Assembly (NCBI RefSeq): GCF_001612725.1
Contig: NZ_BDAZ01000067.1
Span: 23,879-87,878 of the forward strand
DNA length: 64,000 nucleotides
Reading direction: 5' to 3'
From: Nocardia anaemiae NBRC 100462
GTDB lineage: Bacteria; Actinomycetota; Actinomycetes; Mycobacteriales; Mycobacteriaceae
Every line of letters starts with the position of its first letter. The stretch's first letter is position 1. A model generated the notes under the pieces. That model searched no databases, was not told the DNA's origin, and saw only the letters and a program-made list of their open reading frames with translations. A program made the translations under genes and the position numbers. Shown one piece after another: positions 62,031 to 64,000 of the stretch.

Positions 62031-62825
62031 TCAATTCCGGTGGGGCAGCGGCGTGGACATGACTCGATTGGCGACGGCCTTCACCGAATCCGGCAGGATG
62101 TGGCCGACCGTCGCCATCGCCTTGGTTCTCATGGAAGCCGCGGCTACCTTCTGCTTGTCGCTCAGCAGGGCGTCGACACCTTGGCGAGCCACATCGGCAG
62201 GGTCGTCCTTGGGGCCGCGACCAATCGCGGTGCCGAGCATTTTGGCGCGGCGGAAGAAGTCGGTGTCCGTCGGTCCCGGCATCAGCGCCGTCACCGTGAC
62301 TCCCGTGTCACGAACTTCCTCACGCAATGCCTCGGCGAAGGACTGCACAAAGGATTTCGACGCGTTGTACACCGCCTGCCGAGCGCCCGGCATCAACGAC
62401 GCGATCGAGGAGGTGAACAACAGTCCACCGGTATCGCGGCGCACCATATCGCCGAGGACGAGCTTGGCCAGATGCACCGTGGAACGCACGTTGAGGTCGA
62501 TGATGGCGAACTCGTCATCGAGATCGGTATCGGCGAACGCGCCACCGCGCCCGACTCCGGCATTGAGGGCGACCACATCGAGCGGCCGCTCGCCCTCGGT
62601 CGCCGCCGAGTACAGCTGCCGCACGCCCTCGTACGTCCGTAGGTCCACCTGTACCGCGCGCACCTGCACTCCGGGGCGGCGCACGATATCCGCCGCTATC
62701 TCTATGGCGGTGTCCTCGGCGGCGATCACCACGTCGTAGTCGCGCTCTGCGAACTGTTTGGCCAGTTCCAGGCCGATTCCGCTGGACGCTCCGGTAACCA
62801 GGGCAAGGGGACGCGTATCAGTCAT
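62031..62825 (-). CDS. short-chain dehydrogenase
   Basis: 264 residues, classical SDR. TGASSGIGLELAKQF near residue 11, then LNAGVGRGG. The Ser-Tyr-Lys triad lies in LFTSSIASLMPGARQAVYNA, then SKSF. GPTDTDFF follows. A C-terminal extension (MATVGHILPDSVKAVANRVM) is hydrophobic and may contact the membrane. Substrate unknown. It stands alone, convergent with the oxidoreductase. Confidence 0.92.
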   Translation of the reverse strand: MTDTRPLALVTGASSGIGLELAKQFAERDYDVVIAAEDTAIEIAADIVRRPGVQVRAVQVDLRTYEGVRQLYSAATEGERPLDVVALNAGVGRGGAFADTDLDDEFAIIDLNVRSTVHLAKLVLGDMVRRDTGGLLFTSSIASLMPGARQAVYNASKSFVQSFAEALREEVRDTGVTVTALMPGPTDTDFFRRAKMLGTAIGRGPKDDPADVARQGVDALLSDKQKVAAASMRTKAMATVGHILPDSVKAVANRVMSTPLPHRN

Positions 62826-62968
62826 ACCGTCCGCATACCCGCCACAAGCGACTCAATCAGCGCTGCAGCCCTCGCCCACAGGTGGGATTTTCATCGGCAA
62901 TGTTTTTGGTAGGGCTTGCGGGGTAGACGCCGGTCATCCGAGTGTGACGACGACCATCGAGGAGCGCG

Positions 62969-63859
62969 ATGTTCATTCATAACAAGGATCTGCAGTTCGA
63001 GGTACGGGTGGATCGGCCGGATCCGCGGTTCGCGACGCTGCTGCAGGAGCAGTTCGGCGGCGCCAATGGTGAGCTCAAGGCGGCGATGCAGTATTTCAGT
63101 CAGGCGTTCGTGCTGCGTCGGAAAAATCCGAAGATGTACGACTTGTTCATGGATATCGCCACCGAGGAGTTCAGCCACCTCGAGATCGTCGGCTCCATGA
63201 TCACGATGCTGCTGGACGGGCTCAACGATGATCTGAAGCAGGCGAACGAGCGGTGCGACTGGATGCCGGTGATCGCCGACTCGGCCGGGCGCGAGCAGGC
63301 CATTCACCAGGTCGCGGCGAACCCTCTGTATTTCGCGCTCACCGGCGGCGGACCCGATGTCAGTAATTCCACGGGCGTGCCATGGCAAGGGTCCTACGTC
63401 AATTCCAATGGGGAACCGTCGGTAGATCTGCGCAGCAATCTCGCTGCGGAGTCTCGGGCGAAAATCGTCTACGAATATCTCAAGCAGTTCACCGACGATC
63501 CAGGCGTACAGGACACATTGTCGTTCCTGATGACGCGAGAGGTCGCGCATTTCCAGCAGTTCACCGCTGCCTTGAACGAGTTGCCGGTGAACTTCCCTCC
63601 CGGAGCACTGCCCGGTGACGATCGTTTCCAGAATGTCGCGTTCAACATGTCGAATGGTGCGCAAAGCGCTCGCGGTCCGTGGAACGAGGGACAGGGGCCG
63701 TGGCCGCAAGGCATGCAGTGGCGGTACGTCGACGACCCGGCCACCGAATGGCTCGGCTCAGATGACCGGTCGAACCACGGTGCCCAAGACAATCCGCAGG
63801 GCGAACCCGCAGTGCACGGCACCAAGCCGTTCACCCACGAACAACACATGCCGGGCTGA
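62969..63859 (+). CDS. manganese catalase
   Basis: 296 residues of the non-haem Mn catalase family, a ferritin-like four-helix bundle with a dimanganese site. Metal ligands are visible: Glu in GANGELKAAMQYFSQ, Glu and His in ATEEFSHLEIVG, and Glu and His in MTREVAHFQQF. C-terminal tail about residues 225-296 is Gly/Pro/Asn-rich (GPWNEGQGPWPQGMQW) and wraps neighbouring subunits in known structures. It dismutates hydrogen peroxide in the cytoplasm. ATG 62969; the upstream region has GGAGCG. Confidence 0.95.
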   Translation: MFIHNKDLQFEVRVDRPDPRFATLLQEQFGGANGELKAAMQYFSQAFVLRRKNPKMYDLFMDIATEEFSHLEIVGSMITMLLDGLNDDLKQANERCDWMPVIADSAGREQAIHQVAANPLYFALTGGGPDVSNSTGVPWQGSYVNSNGEPSVDLRSNLAAESRAKIVYEYLKQFTDDPGVQDTLSFLMTREVAHFQQFTAALNELPVNFPPGALPGDDRFQNVAFNMSNGAQSARGPWNEGQGPWPQGMQWRYVDDPATEWLGSDDRSNHGAQDNPQGEPAVHGTKPFTHEQHMPG

Positions 63860-64000
63860 GCCCACACCGCAGGTGAATCGTTGGACGCCTTCGCGGCTGC
63901 TGCGGCAGACTCGCGTTGGGCATCCTCTGGCGCGAGCTGGCCAAGCGCGCCGAGGCACAGGCGGCGCTGATGGGGCGAGCCGACAGAAAGCTGTGAGTCT
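63860..64000 (+). other. window end with a short coding-like fragment
   Basis: A plus-strand frame reads LGILWRELAKRAEAQAALMG, then RADRKL and stops at 63997. It is amphipathic and could be the end of a very small gene or a relic. No start with ribosome site is seen. Confidence 0.2.

Noticed and set aside
1..64000. tRNA, rRNA or riboswitch genes
   Set aside because: No cloverleaf, rRNA-like block or known aptamer core was seen by eye on either strand; a covariance search would be decisive.

Overview
The window is high-GC actinobacterial DNA. The codon use, AfsR/SARP and LuxR-type large ATPase regulators, an NB-ARC/TPR protein with a small partner, MmyB-like and HxlR regulators and a manganese catalase fit a Nocardia-like mycolic-acid actinomycete; the genus is an inference, not proven. 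I see no rRNA, tRNA or CRISPR array.

Layout. (1) 1-3.6 kb: 3' part of a secreted PQQ-type beta-propeller protein, then a divergent HxlR regulator/quinone-oxidoreductase pair. (2) 3.6-14.0 kb: an aromatic and hydroaromatic catabolic cluster with two IclR regulators. It holds a lower meta-cleavage pathway (2-oxopent-4-enoate hydratase, acylating acetaldehyde dehydrogenase, 4-hydroxy-2-oxovalerate aldolase, 4-oxalocrotonate decarboxylase), a carboxymuconolactone-decarboxylase-like protein, an extradiol dioxygenase, a dehydroshikimate-dehydratase-like TIM barrel, an MHS transporter, type II dehydroquinate dehydratase and a quinate/shikimate dehydrogenase. Together they suggest quinate/shikimate to protocatechuate to pyruvate plus acetyl-CoA. 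(3) 14-18 kb: a LURP-one protein and an NB-ARC/TPR STAND protein with a small partner. (4) 18.1-22.7 kb: an IS256-family element broken by an IS110-family and an IS1182-family element.

(5) 23-35.5 kb: a glycosyltransferase, then a complete non-phosphorylating L-fucose-type sugar acid pathway. It has a mutarotase/aldo-keto reductase fusion, lactonase, enolase-family dehydratase, SDR, FAH-family hydrolase, L-lactate dehydrogenase, ribose-type ABC importer and GntR regulator, with three copies of an ACATC(C/G)GATGT-like operator. (6) 35.6-43.2 kb: two large ATPase regulators around a membrane protein. (7) 44-50.5 kb: a PrpF-family isomerase, an iron-type ABC importer and a divergent LysR regulator. 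(8) 50.7-55.3 kb: an MmyB-like regulator/SDR pair and a probably copper-controlled (CsoR-like operator) His-rich protein plus MFS exporter.

(9) 55.8-64 kb: a thioesterase, then a 3.04-kb IS-bounded unit with three passenger genes, 4-bp target duplication and a decayed transposase. Next come relics of a phosphotransferase and an acyl-CoA ligase, a second HxlR/oxidoreductase pair, an SDR and a manganese catalase.

The most unusual items are the single-locus quinate-to-meta-cleavage gene set, the complete fucose module with its repeated operator and fused mutarotase-dehydrogenase, the NLR-like pair, and the two mobile-element structures whose insertion history can be reconstructed base by base.
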